Counted from the stretch's first letter, positions 8,721-17,232 are shown. The stretch: DNA of 64,000 nt from Micromonospora zamorensis (GCF_900090275.1 NZ_LT607755.1:3534001-3598000), one strand, 5' to 3'. Translations and numbers: made by a program. Notes: generated by a model from the letters alone, not told the origin.

Positions 8721-10646
8721 TCATCGGACGGCGTCGTCCGGCCGCACGACCCCCCGCGCCAACCCGTCAGCGGTGAGTTGCACCAGCTCCGCCCCCAAAA
8801 CCGCAGTCTCCCGCACCGCCGCCTCAAACGCCTCAAGCCGCCGAAACGCTGCCCCGTAAGCCCGCTGCTCGTCCAGCGGCAACCGCCGCACCTGAGCCCG
8901 CCGGATGTCGAGCCGCATCGTCCCGGACAGGCTCGACGACTGCTTCTCGTTCGCCGACGTCCGCAGTTGACCGGCCAGGAACCACGGATCCAACGCCGCC
9001 GGATTGGGCCGCAACAGGTACAGGTTGCGCCCCAGCAGCGCCCCCTCGGCGGTGACCACCCGGGCAGTGAGTTGCCGCGCGATCATCGGCACCACCACGT
9101 CCCCGACAGCAAGCGGGATCTCCTGCCCGAACCGGTCGTCGACCCGTCCGGACGCCTCCACACCGGCGAGCACGTCCGGCACGGTGAGCACCGGCGGCCC
9201 GTCGGGCGCGGGTGCGGACGTGCCGGCGCGGACCGGGCCGATCAGTTGAAGGGCCCCGGTCTTCGCCAGCTCCCCCACCGTGAGGAAGAGGCCGTCCGCC
9301 CCGTCGGGAGCGGGTGTGACCTGCGGTAGCAGCGCCGGCAGCTCGCCGACGATGGCGGCCAGCCGTTCTCTGGTGCGTACCAGATGCTCTCCCGTTGCCT
9401 CGCCCACGACGGCGGGTTGCCGGCGCGCGGGGGTGAGGTCGACGTCCTCGTCGAGCAGTTCGATGACCGGGACCGCGCGGGCGAACCCGGCCTCCTCGAC
9501 GTCGCCGTCCGATGCGGCGGCGAAGGCCCGCCACGCATTCAGCACGCGCGGCGCGGTGTCGGCCAGGTCACCGCCGGCGGCGTCGATCAGCAGCGCCCGC
9601 GCTGGTGGCGGCGCGTCGGTCGCGGCGCGTCGCAGCACCCACAGGTGCAGGGGTACGCCGTGCGGCGCCGCCACCCCCGGTGGAAGCGCGATGACGGCAC
9701 GCAGGTGGCCTCGGCGCAGCAGTTCGCCGCGGATCCGTTTGCCGGCGCGCCGGCTGGCGACAGTAGGTGGCATCAGCAGGACGGCGTGTCCGCCGACCCG
9801 CAGGTGGGCCAGGGCGTGTTGCGCCCAGGCCAGCTCCGGTTCGGTACGGGGTGTGGTGCCGACGATCCAGCGGGGGTCGTGGCCGAGTTCCTCGTCGCCC
9901 CAGTTGGTGGCGCCGAACGGTGGGTGGCAGACGACGGCGTCGACGGTTCGGCCGGCAAAGGCGTCGGTGCGCAGCGAGTCCCCCGTGCTCACCTCGCCGG
10001 ACACGTCGTGCAGTGCCAGCCACAGGCTGGCGAGTTTGGCCAGGTCAGGATCGAGTTCCTGCCCGTACACGGAGGTGCTGCCGGCGCGGACGGCGGCCCG
10101 AAGGATGGCGCCGGAGCCGGCGGCCGGGTCGAGCACTGAGCCGCCGCCGACGCTGGCGAGCCCGATCATCAGGTCGGCGAGGTCGTCGGGGGTGGCGAAG
10201 GGGCGGCCGGGGCCTGGTGCGGAGAACCGCTGCCACAGCTCGTCGAACGCGCCCTGCGCGCCCAGCTCGTCGGCGAGGGCGTCGACGTCGGGCAGGAGTG
10301 GGGCGAGCTGTGCATCGGGGTGGCCGCTGCGGGAGCCGCGCTGTCGGGCCAGCAGGAAAGCGCCGACCGCGGCGAGACCGGCGGCCGGGGAGTCGCTGGC
10401 CGCGGCGAGGTGGCGCCAGAGCCGGTCGGCGGTGGCGAGCTCGGGGAGCTTGCCCTGGGTGCGTAGCCACTGCTCGACCTGGATCAGGTCGAACTCGGGG
10501 CTCGCCGTCGTCCCGCCCACCGGGGCGGGGAAGTCGGGATGCCGTTTACGCCAGTTGCTGACCGCAGCGCGACCGACGCCGGCGAGCCGGGCGATTTCCG
10601 CTGCCGTGATGGTCGGGTTCTCCTGCACGCCGAAAGTCTCGCACAT
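8721..10646 (-). CDS. HTH-N6-adenine methylase-TRD fusion, HsdM-like, with altered motif IV
   Basis: 641 residues. Residues 12-40 are a helix-turn-helix (AAEIARLAGVGRAAVSNWRK). The methylase core follows with motif I DPAAGSG at 173-179. The catalytic motif IV, expected as (N/D/S)PPF/Y, reads CHPPF (240-244) with His at the key position. The C-terminal ~200 residues resemble half of a HsdS specificity subunit (LTVPDVLAG..., QSSSLSGTMRLDIRR). The architecture is like a type I M-S fusion lacking a nuclease. No hsdR gene is nearby. The start is the ATG at 10646 without a clear ribosome site; a GTG six codons on is possible. It diverges from the lipoprotein gene across a perfect inverted repeat that its own HTH might bind. 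It may be an orphan methylase or a DNA-binding regulator that has lost catalysis. Confidence 0.85.
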   Translation of the reverse strand: MCETFGVQENPTITAAEIARLAGVGRAAVSNWRKRHPDFPAPVGGTTASPEFDLIQVEQWLRTQGKLPELATADRLWRHLAAASDSPAAGLAAVGAFLLARQRGSRSGHPDAQLAPLLPDVDALADELGAQGAFDELWQRFSAPGPGRPFATPDDLADLMIGLASVGGGSVLDPAAGSGAILRAAVRAGSTSVYGQELDPDLAKLASLWLALHDVSGEVSTGDSLRTDAFAGRTVDAVVCHPPFGATNWGDEELGHDPRWIVGTTPRTEPELAWAQHALAHLRVGGHAVLLMPPTVASRRAGKRIRGELLRRGHLRAVIALPPGVAAPHGVPLHLWVLRRAATDAPPPARALLIDAAGGDLADTAPRVLNAWRAFAAASDGDVEEAGFARAVPVIELLDEDVDLTPARRQPAVVGEATGEHLVRTRERLAAIVGELPALLPQVTPAPDGADGLFLTVGELAKTGALQLIGPVRAGTSAPAPDGPPVLTVPDVLAGVEASGRVDDRFGQEIPLAVGDVVVPMIARQLTARVVTAEGALLGRNLYLLRPNPAALDPWFLAGQLRTSANEKQSSSLSGTMRLDIRRAQVRRLPLDEQRAYGAAFRRLEAFEAAVRETAVLGAELVQLTADGLARGVVRPDDAVR

Positions 10647-10675
10647 CTGTCAAGCACGAGATTGTCTGTTGACAG
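10647..10675. promoter_or_regulatory. Inverted repeat, candidate operator between divergent genes
   Basis: CTGTCAA (10647-10653) and TTGACAG (10669-10675) form a perfect 7-base inverted repeat with a 15-base spacer, lying directly against the start of the HTH-methylase gene. The right arm contains the -35 hexamer of the plus-strand promoter. Binding by the HTH domain encoded next door (autoregulation) is inference. Confidence 0.5.
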
Positions 10676-10697
10676 TGTTGTCGGACGATGCTCTTAT
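10669..10697 (+). promoter_or_regulatory. Sigma-70-type promoter for the DUF4352 lipoprotein gene
   Basis: A perfect -35 hexamer TTGACA (10669-10674), a 17-base spacer and TCTTAT (10692-10697, four of six matches to TATAAT). The gene starts 34 bases downstream behind an AGGAGG ribosome site. Confidence 0.6.
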
Positions 10698-10730
10698 TGA
10701 CCCCGCAACGCTCACTTCAGGAGGACAACG

Positions 10731-11300
10731 ATGCGCAAGACCACGACTCTCGCTCTGATCGCCACCGGTCTCATCGCCCTGGGCTGCGGCTCCGGTGCCG
10801 CCGACAAGGCGAGCAGCTCCAGCGGCGACGAGGGCGGCACCAAGGCCGGCACTTCCACCAGCGACAAGGGCGACGCCAAGGGCGAGGAGAAGCCGGCGGC
10901 GACCGCCAAGATCGGCCAGCCGGCCCGCGACGGCAAGTTCGAGTTCACGGTGAAGTCCGCCAAGTGCGGCGTCGCCAAGATCGGCAACGACATGCTCGGC
11001 CAGAAGGCGCAGGGCCAGTTCTGCCTGGTCACGGTCAACGTGAAGAACATCGGCAAGGAAGCGCAGATGTTCGACGGCAGCAGCCAGAAGGCGTACGCGG
11101 CCGACGGCACCGAGTATTCCGCCGACTCCGGCGCGGCCATCTACGCCAACAAGAACGCCGAGACGTTCCTCAACGACATCAACCCCGGCAACCAGGTCAA
11201 CGGCGTCGTGGTCTTCGACATCCCGAAGAACGTCAAGCTCACCAAGCTCGAGCTGCACGACTCGATGTTCTCCGGCGGCGTCGACGTCACCCTCGGCTGA
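10731..11300 (+). CDS. DUF4352-type lipoprotein
   Basis: 189 residues. A lipoprotein signal peptide ends in LIALGC with Cys19 as the lipidation site. A low-complexity Ser/Gly/Lys linker runs over residues 22-58 and an immunoglobulin-like beta domain over ~60-189. The pattern (DGKFEFTVKSAKCG, then VTVNVKNIGKEAQMF) is that of DUF4352 (telomeric-repeat-factor-like) extracellular domains. It should be anchored on the outer face of the membrane; no enzymatic function is known for the family. It has its own promoter and AGGAGG ribosome site and is followed by a strong hairpin terminator. Confidence 0.85.
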   Translation: MRKTTTLALIATGLIALGCGSGAADKASSSSGDEGGTKAGTSTSDKGDAKGEEKPAATAKIGQPARDGKFEFTVKSAKCGVAKIGNDMLGQKAQGQFCLVTVNVKNIGKEAQMFDGSSQKAYAADGTEYSADSGAAIYANKNAETFLNDINPGNQVNGVVVFDIPKNVKLTKLELHDSMFSGGVDVTLG

Positions 11301-11315
11301 CCTCTCTCACCGGAC

Positions 11316-11344
11316 CCGGGGCGGGCAACCACCGCCCGCCCCGG
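11316..11344 (+). terminator. Hairpin terminator after the DUF4352 gene
   Basis: A perfect 11-bp G+C stem (CCGGGGCGGGC / GCCCGCCCCGG) with a 7-base loop, 15 bases after the stop. There is no U-tract, as is common in high-G+C actinomycetes. Confidence 0.75.
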
Positions 11345-11382
11345 CTGTTCACAGCCCACCTGTTCACAGAAGGAGCCTCGCC

Positions 11383-12099
11383 ATGACCGACCCGACCACC
11401 CCGAAGCCGCCCGACCCGCCCACCGAGCCGCCGCAGCCCTCGATGTCGCCTGTAGCCAGCCCGACTCCCGGGGCCAACCTGGTCGCCGGCCCTGGCACCG
11501 CCACCCCCGAGAAGCGGTCCAACGTGCGAGCCTGGGCGGTCGGCGGCACCGCACTCGCCGTCATTCTCTTGTGTGGCGGCGCTGCCATCGGCATGTTCAA
11601 CGGTGACGAACCGAAGACGACCGCCAGTGCCACCAGCTCGCCTGCGGCAACTCCTACCAGCGCGACGCCGACGCCGGTCGCCCCCACTACTGCGGCCCCG
11701 ACCAGCGCCATCCCGAGCCCTACCAAGGCTGCACCGCTGCCGAAGCCGAAGCCGCCGTCGTACAAGACGCTGACCGAACGGCAGTGGAAGCTGATCGCCA
11801 AGGACCCGGACGGCTACCTGGGGAAGACCTACGTCGTCTACGGGCGGGTCACCCAGTTCGATGCGGCCACCGGCACCGACAGCTTCCGCGCGGACGTCGC
11901 CCACCGCCGAATGGCCGAAGACTACGACTACGAGACCAACACCATCCTGAACGGGTCCGAATCCGATCTCGACAACCTCGTCGAGGACGACATCTTCCGC
12001 GCCAACGTGACGGTCCTCGGCTCCTTCAGCTACGACACCCAGACCGGCGGCGAGACCACTGTCGCGCTGCTCCAGGTCGACTCCATCAAGGTCCTCTGA
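11383..12099 (+). CDS. Membrane-anchored protein with OB-like extracellular domain
   Basis: 238 residues. A Pro-rich cytoplasmic N-terminus (1-45) is followed by one transmembrane helix (~48-70), a Thr/Ala/Pro-rich wall-spanning linker (75-122) and a C-terminal domain (125-238). The last begins LTERQWKLIAKDPDGYLGK and contains YVVYGRVTQFD and ANVTVLGSF, consistent with a small OB-fold of the kind found in surface proteins. There is no catalytic motif. GAAGGAG gives a good ribosome site. The gene is preceded by the terminator of the lipoprotein gene and followed 27 bases later by the RNase H-like gene. Function is unknown. Confidence 0.8.
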   Translation: MTDPTTPKPPDPPTEPPQPSMSPVASPTPGANLVAGPGTATPEKRSNVRAWAVGGTALAVILLCGGAAIGMFNGDEPKTTASATSSPAATPTSATPTPVAPTTAAPTSAIPSPTKAAPLPKPKPPSYKTLTERQWKLIAKDPDGYLGKTYVVYGRVTQFDAATGTDSFRADVAHRRMAEDYDYETNTILNGSESDLDNLVEDDIFRANVTVLGSFSYDTQTGGETTVALLQVDSIKVL

Positions 12100-12126
12100 A
12101 CTCGCCCTGAGACGTGAGGAGGCGTC

Positions 12127-12945
12127 GTGCGCCCCGATGAGTTCCTCCGCGCCCTGACCCAACTTCCCCCGCCACTGCACGAGCGCGTCCTCATCCTTCG
12201 CCCCTACACCCGCGCCACACGTTGCGACGACTGCCAGGGCATCGGTGATGCCGTCCACCTCGCCCTCACCGCCGCCCACTATGACGAGCTGACCTCGGCC
12301 GGCGAACTGCTCGACGCAGCCGAGCGGCTCGCTGCCGAGCACGCCGAGCATGTCCCGCCGCGCCCGGACCAGCAGCGCGGGCGCGGCCAGGTAGTCCGCT
12401 GGGCGCAGGCGTCCGGCCCGCTGGTGGCCGCAACCGACGCCAGTTGGAAGGGCCGCGCCGGTGGCATCGGGTACGTCGTCAGCGATGGCCGTTACGGTCT
12501 GCTCGGGCGGGGCACCGGCCGGCTCGACCCGACCGGCAGATCCCGGGTGCTCGTCGACGAACTGCGCGCGGTCGACTATCTGCTCACCGGGTATGACGAG
12601 GTGCCAGTGGGCATGAGCGTGCTGCTGGACAGCCTGACGGCCGTGCGGTATCTGCACCGCTGGCAGGGCGGCGAAACCGATGCGATGCCCGCCGGATACA
12701 ACCTGCGGCAGCGCCGCTGGTCGGATCAACCGACCCTGGTCCGGCTCGCCGACCAGGTGGCCAACCGACCCGACCTGACCTTCGCGCACGTGAAGGGCCA
12801 CAGCGGCCACCCGCTCAACGAGGCTGCCGACGGACTGTGTCACATGGCCCGCCGCCGGCGGGAGGAGTCCTTCGACCTGCGTCCTCGGGCGCACGCCCTG
12901 GTCGACGCGTTCCTGCACGACTGGCACGCGAACGCCACGGTCTGA
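12127..12945 (+). CDS. RNase H-like protein
   Basis: 272 residues from a GTG start behind GAGGAGG. Residues ~97-245 show the RNase HI catalytic set in order: Asp104 (ATDASWKG), Glu145 (VDELRAV), Asp168 (LLDSLTAV), and His225 and Asp235 in VKGHSGHPLNEAAD. All four acidic residues are kept, so RNA:DNA hybrid cleavage is likely. Residues 1-95 are an extra N-terminal region with a CxxC pair (33/36) and helices, absent from classical RnhA (~155 residues). The gene sits 92 bases before an SMC-like ATPase gene. It may be an accessory RNase H rather than the main housekeeping copy. Confidence 0.85.
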   Translation: MRPDEFLRALTQLPPPLHERVLILRPYTRATRCDDCQGIGDAVHLALTAAHYDELTSAGELLDAAERLAAEHAEHVPPRPDQQRGRGQVVRWAQASGPLVAATDASWKGRAGGIGYVVSDGRYGLLGRGTGRLDPTGRSRVLVDELRAVDYLLTGYDEVPVGMSVLLDSLTAVRYLHRWQGGETDAMPAGYNLRQRRWSDQPTLVRLADQVANRPDLTFAHVKGHSGHPLNEAADGLCHMARRRREESFDLRPRAHALVDAFLHDWHANATV

Positions 12946-13037
12946 CCCGCGCAACCGCGGTAGCCCGCACATCCACCGCTCCCCCGGGCGGGCCGACAAG
13001 TCGTCGGTCCGCGGACACCACACGCCTGGAGACCACC

Positions 13038-15491
13038 ATGAACCAGCCTCCGCAGTCCACCGCGCCCCTGATCGAGCTGATCTTCGAGCGGCTTGCGGCC
13101 GCCGCTGACGTACCGACCGAGACCGCCGAACTGGTCCTCGCCGCGCTGACCGGCGAGGACGACCTGGCCGCCGCCCTCGCCGGCACCCCCACCAGGCTCG
13201 ACCCCCGCTCCCCCACCAGCGACGGTCCAGCGGAACGGATCTGGCTGAAGTCGGTGACCGTTGCCGGGTTCCGCGGCGTCGGCCCGGAGCGAACCCTCCA
13301 GGTCGACCCCGGCCCGGGCCTCACCCTGGTCGTGGGCCGCAACGGCTCCGGCAAGTCCAGCTTCGCCGAGGCCGTCGAGCTCGCCCTCACCGGTGACAGC
13401 GCCAGGTGGGCCGACAAGACGAGCGTCTGGCGTACGGGGTGGCGCAACCTGCACCGCCCGGACCCGTGCTGGGTCGACGTGGAGCTGCGCGTCGACGGGG
13501 TGGCCACGCCGACGCGGGTGAACCGTGCCTGGCCGGTCGGGGCCGAGCTGGCCGACGCCGAGGTGACCGTCACCAGCGCCCGAGGTCGACACACCGGCCT
13601 CTCCGAGTTGGGTCTGGCCCGGCCGCTGGAGCTGTACCGGCCGTTCCTCACCGCCGCCGAGCTGGGCAAGCTCGCCGCTGGCACGCAGAGCCAGCTCTTC
13701 GACGCGCTCTTCGCGATCCTCGGCCTGGACGCGCTCACCGACGCCGACCAGCGTCTGCTGCGCGCCGCCCGGCCACACGACACCACCATCAGGGAGGTAC
13801 GCGCACAGCGCACCGCCCTGGCCAACGCGCTTGCGGGGATCGCCGACGACCGGGCCCGGCGGACCGCCGCGCTGCTGGGCGGCCGGGGTGCGGTCGACCT
13901 CGCCGCGGTGACGGCGATCCTCGACGAGCCGGACGAGGCGACGGCCGACCGGGAGGTGCTGCTCTGTCGGGAGCTCGCCGCTCTCGACATGCCGCCGGTC
14001 GACGAGGTGAACCGGCTGGCCGGTCAGCTGCGGGAGGCGGCGGCTGAGGCCGTGCGGTATGACGGTGGCCGGTCGCGGGCCGCGCTACGCAGCGCCGAGC
14101 CGCTCCGTCTCGCCCTCGAACACCACGACGACGAGGGCGACGGGTCGTGCCCGGTGTGCGCCGCCGGCACCCTCGACGGTGGGTGGCGTGCCACCGCCGC
14201 GCAGTCGCTCACCGAGCTGCGGCAGCGCAGCGTCGCCGCTCAGACGGCGACGACCCGGTTGACGGCTCTGCTGCGGCAGACGCACCACCTGATCGACGAC
14301 CTGGCGGTGCCCGAGGGGCCGGGGTCGGAGGTGTCGGTCGGGGCGCTGCGCGATGCCGTGGCCGCGCTGCGACGCGTACCCGGGAAGCCGGCCGACCTGG
14401 CCGACCACCTGGCCGCGCGGTACCCGGCGGTGGTGACGGCGGCGGACGCGGCCCGCGCGTACGCCGAAGGGTTTCTGCGGCAGCGCGACACCGGTTGGCG
14501 GGCGGCGGCGGCCGACGTGCGCGAGTGGGTGGCCGCCGTCGGCGGCCTGCCGGCGCGGGAGGCGACGCTGACCCGGTTGAAGGCCGCGCGCGCCTGGCTG
14601 AAGAACACCGGTACGGGGATCCGCAACGAGCGGGTCGAGCCGTTCGCCGGGCACTCCCAGCGGATCTGGGCGCAGCTGCGGCAGGAGAGCAACGTCGAGT
14701 TGGGCGCTATGACGTTGGAAGGCGCGAACACCCGACGGCGGGTGGTCTTCCCGGTCAGCGTGGACGGCGCCGACAACGGCACGGCGCTGGGCGTAATGAG
14801 TCAGGGTGAGATGCAGGCGCTCGGGCTGGCCACCTTCCTGCCGCGCAGCTGCGCCCCGGAGAGCCCGTTCCGGTTCATCGTGGTCGACGATCCGGTGCAG
14901 AGCATGGACCCGTCGAAGGTGGACGGTCTCGCGCGGGTGCTCGCCGAGCTTGCCGAGCAGCGGCAGGTGGTGGTCTTCACCCACGACACGCGTCTGCCGG
15001 ACGCGGTGCGCCGGCTCGACCTGGGCAAGGCGCGGATCATCGAGGTGACCCGGGCCGAAAAGTCGGTCGTGACCCTGCGGCCCGGCTCCGACCCGGTGAC
15101 CCGCTACCTGGACGACGCCCACGCGTTGGCGCGCAACGAGGAGATCACCGCCGAGGTACGCGGGCCGGTGGTCGCGGAGCTGTGCCGCTCGGCGCTGGAG
15201 GCGGCCTGCCACCGGGCGGTCTGGCGGACCCGGGTGGCGCGGGGCGTACCGCACGCTGACATCGAGAGCGCGATCGAGGACGCGTCGCGGCGGGTCGCCA
15301 CCACTGTCGCTCTGGCGGCGTTCGATGACGCCGACAAGGGCGGCGACGTGCTCGGCTGGCTCGGCCGCCGGCACGGACGACGGGCGGTGAACGCCTACCA
15401 GGCGTGTCGGGAAGGCGTGCACGGGGCGTACCTGGCGGACCTGCCCGGACTGGTCGCGGACGCCCGCTTCCTCGCGGCGGCGTTGTCGTGA
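13038..15491 (+). CDS. SMC/Rad50-like AAA ATPase with CxxC hook motif
   Basis: 817 residues from the ATG at 13038; the frame is open further upstream but lacks a ribosome site there. The ABC-type ATPase halves are Walker A GRNGSGKS (100-107) with the signature-like MSQGEMQALGLATFLP (587-602), Walker B FIVVDD (613-618) and an FTHD switch loop (647-650). Between them lies a helical insertion (~235-530) with a CPVC pair (371-374) at its tip region, as in Rad50/RloC zinc hooks, though the arms are much shorter. The last ~125 residues form a helical domain I do not recognise. The N-terminal 60 residues are also helical. The stop overlaps the start of a small partner gene by GTGA. A DNA-processing or anti-phage ATPase is plausible; there is no recognisable nuclease motif. 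Confidence 0.85.
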   Translation: MNQPPQSTAPLIELIFERLAAAADVPTETAELVLAALTGEDDLAAALAGTPTRLDPRSPTSDGPAERIWLKSVTVAGFRGVGPERTLQVDPGPGLTLVVGRNGSGKSSFAEAVELALTGDSARWADKTSVWRTGWRNLHRPDPCWVDVELRVDGVATPTRVNRAWPVGAELADAEVTVTSARGRHTGLSELGLARPLELYRPFLTAAELGKLAAGTQSQLFDALFAILGLDALTDADQRLLRAARPHDTTIREVRAQRTALANALAGIADDRARRTAALLGGRGAVDLAAVTAILDEPDEATADREVLLCRELAALDMPPVDEVNRLAGQLREAAAEAVRYDGGRSRAALRSAEPLRLALEHHDDEGDGSCPVCAAGTLDGGWRATAAQSLTELRQRSVAAQTATTRLTALLRQTHHLIDDLAVPEGPGSEVSVGALRDAVAALRRVPGKPADLADHLAARYPAVVTAADAARAYAEGFLRQRDTGWRAAAADVREWVAAVGGLPAREATLTRLKAARAWLKNTGTGIRNERVEPFAGHSQRIWAQLRQESNVELGAMTLEGANTRRRVVFPVSVDGADNGTALGVMSQGEMQALGLATFLPRSCAPESPFRFIVVDDPVQSMDPSKVDGLARVLAELAEQRQVVVFTHDTRLPDAVRRLDLGKARIIEVTRAEKSVVTLRPGSDPVTRYLDDAHALARNEEITAEVRGPVVAELCRSALEAACHRAVWRTRVARGVPHADIESAIEDASRRVATTVALAAFDDADKGGDVLGWLGRRHGRRAVNAYQACREGVHGAYLADLPGLVADARFLAAALS

Positions 15492-15904
15492 CCGCGCCGA
15501 CGCCACAGCGCTGCCTGGCGGCGGCCGACCAGTTGCTGCGCGGCACCGGTCTGCTCGGCGGCGCCGCGGTCACCGCGGGCTGGTGGCCGCGGGCTGGTGG
15601 CCGCGGGCCTGCGCCTGCCTGATCCGGCTCGCCCTCGAAGGCGGCATCGACGGCTACTGGCGGCGGGTCAAGCCGACCGTGGCGGCGTGCCGGCAGGGTC
15701 GCGAAGCAGTTGATGCTGCGCGGCCGGCTCGGCCCGGGTGCCGAAACCGCCCGTCGGGTGGCCTTCGCCTGGGCGACGTTGTCCGCCGCCACGCACCACC
15801 ACTGCTACGAGCTGGCCCCCACGGCGGCGGAGCTGCGGCGGCTGCACACCGAGGTGAGCACCCTGCTCGAACAACTGGAGCCCACGACGCGCGCCACGAA
15901 CTGA
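15488..15904 (+). pseudogene. Small helical partner of the ATPase, broken by two frameshifts
   Basis: Translation starts at a GTG overlapping the ATPase stop. The frame reads VTAPTPQRCLAAADQLL, hits a 14-base tandem duplication at 15575-15602 (net shift), continues in a second frame (ACACLIRLALEGG...YWRRVKP), and near 15690 shifts again to a third frame that ends QLEPTTRATN at 15904. Removing one copy of the duplication restores the first join exactly. The intact product would be a ~135-residue all-helical protein with a THHHCYELAPT segment. Either the gene is truly decayed or the assembly has errors. I do not recognise a named family; its overlap with the ATPase implies it normally works with it. 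Confidence 0.7.
15575..15602 (+). repeat. 14-base tandem duplication causing a frameshift
   Basis: GCGGGCTGGTGGCC occurs at 15575-15588 and again at 15589-15602, followed by a partial third copy (GCGGGC). Fourteen is not a multiple of three, so the duplication breaks the host frame. Confidence 0.9.
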
Positions 15905-15940
15905 CCTCCGACAGACGACACGACCAAGAGGGATGCCACC

Positions 15941-16333
15941 TTGTCCTACCAGCCCGGATACGACCCGACCCGACCGCAGCCGCCGATCTCGGCCGTGCCC
16001 GCCGGCCCCTACCCTCCGACCCACTACCCGCCGCTGCTGCCCCAGATGGTCGTACAGGCCGCGCCGTCGTCCGACCTCGCCACCGCGTCGATGGTCCTCG
16101 GCATTCTCGGTTTCCTCGGCGGCTGGTGCCTGTTCGGACTGCCGTGCGTCCTCGCCGTCGTCCTCGGCCACATCGGTCTGCACGAGACCCGGGACGGCAG
16201 GAAGTCCGGGCGGGGCATGGCTGTGACGGGTCTGATCCTCGGGTACGTCTTCGTCGGCCCGATGATCGCGCTCACGGTCCTGATCTTCTTTGGCGGTGTC
16301 ATCGGCGCCGCCGCCCCGATGGCGAACCCGTGA
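15941..16333 (+). CDS. DUF4190-type membrane protein
   Basis: 130 residues from a TTG start; an AGAGGG ribosome site precedes it and no ATG/GTG in this frame fits better. A Pro/Tyr-rich cytoplasmic N-terminus (1-40) is followed by two hydrophobic segments (~47-75 and ~95-125) separated by a short polar stretch HIGLHETRDGRKSGRGMAV. This helix / Gly-His-I / charged turn / helix layout is the DUF4190 family pattern. These small proteins of actinomycetes have no established function. Confidence 0.8.
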   Translation: MSYQPGYDPTRPQPPISAVPAGPYPPTHYPPLLPQMVVQAAPSSDLATASMVLGILGFLGGWCLFGLPCVLAVVLGHIGLHETRDGRKSGRGMAVTGLILGYVFVGPMIALTVLIFFGGVIGAAAPMANP

Positions 16334-16500
16334 GCACGGAAGCCACCGCCAGCCGAGGCGACGTCCCAACCCGCGCGTGTGATCTGTTCAGTCATTCGCG
16401 TGTGGACACTACGCGCGATGAGGTACCGCTCCGGATGAGCCGGGGTGACCACGATGACACCTACTGTGATGCTCCCGTTATCGATCATGAAGGTTGTGAG

Positions 16501-17232
16501 ATGGCGCCTGAGGCTGAGGAACCCCAGAACGAAGATCCCACACGCGACGACCGCGACGCCCTCGATGGACCGGTTCCGGAAGCGGCCGTACGTGGGCAGA
16601 GGGTCCTTGACGTCCTGGACAAGGCAATCACCCTCCAGAGCCCACTGGTGCGAAAGAACATCGCCCGGGCCCGCCAACGAAACCCAGAGGCGACACCAGC
16701 GGAGGTGATCCGCAATCTGGAGCGGATGTACGTCAGCGCCCTGGCCGGGACGGGCGCTGCGGTTGGAGGAGCTGCAGCTGCGCCGGGCGTCGGCACGGGG
16801 GTCGCACTGGCACTGTCGGCCGGCGAAGTCCTCTCGTCACTTCAGCTGAGCGCCCTCTTCGCGCTCTCGGTCGCCGAAGTCCACGGAGTCCGCATGGACG
16901 AGGTCGAGCGCCGCCGAACGATCGTCATGGGGATCATGCTCGGCGGATCCGGATCCGCCACCATCACCAAGGTCGCCGAGCGCACCGGGCAACACTGGGG
17001 ACGTCAGGTTGTCGCCAAGGTGCCCATCGAAACGCTGCGTCAGATCAACAAGGTCCTGGGGAAGCACTTCATCACGAAGTACGGGACCAAGCAGGGAATC
17101 ATCGTTCTCGGTCGAGCGGCGCCGTTCGGCATCGGCGCTGTGATTGGTGGTGGCGCCAACGCTGCCCTCGCCAGTTTGGCTGTGCGGGCCAGTCGTCGCG
17201 CATTTGGCCCACCTCCGCCGTCCTGGCCATGA
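16501..17232 (+). CDS. Hypothetical helical, Gly/Ala-rich protein
   Basis: 243 residues from the ATG at 16501 (AAGG upstream). The same frame is open far upstream through two other genes but has no start signals there. The N-terminal 35 residues are very acidic. Residues 50-120 are helical (KNIARARQRNPEATPAEVI). A hydrophobic Gly/Ala-rich segment (GAAVGGAAAAPGVGTGVAL) follows, and near the end there is a conserved-looking KYGTKQGIIVLGRAAPFGIG stretch. The hydrophobic stretches may be peripheral or re-entrant membrane helices. I recognise the look of a conserved actinomycete hypothetical but no functional family. No operon partners are evident. Confidence 0.7.
   Translation: MAPEAEEPQNEDPTRDDRDALDGPVPEAAVRGQRVLDVLDKAITLQSPLVRKNIARARQRNPEATPAEVIRNLERMYVSALAGTGAAVGGAAAAPGVGTGVALALSAGEVLSSLQLSALFALSVAEVHGVRMDEVERRRTIVMGIMLGGSGSATITKVAERTGQHWGRQVVAKVPIETLRQINKVLGKHFITKYGTKQGIIVLGRAAPFGIGAVIGGGANAALASLAVRASRRAFGPPPPSWP

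Noticed and set aside
10648..10653. TTGACA on the minus strand as a promoter for the methylase
   Set aside because: It lies 2 bases before the ATG, so transcription would start inside the gene, and there is no -10 at the right distance.
13038..15491. Calling the ATPase RloC or PrrC (anticodon nuclease)
   Set aside because: The C-terminal domain lacks a visible Arg-Glu-His nuclease triad and the coiled-coil arms are too short.
15583..17232. One continuous frame running across the broken partner gene, the DUF4190 gene and the hypothetical at 16501
   Set aside because: Only its last 243 codons look like protein with a start; the upstream part is Arg/Pro/Ala-rich out-of-frame translation of other genes.
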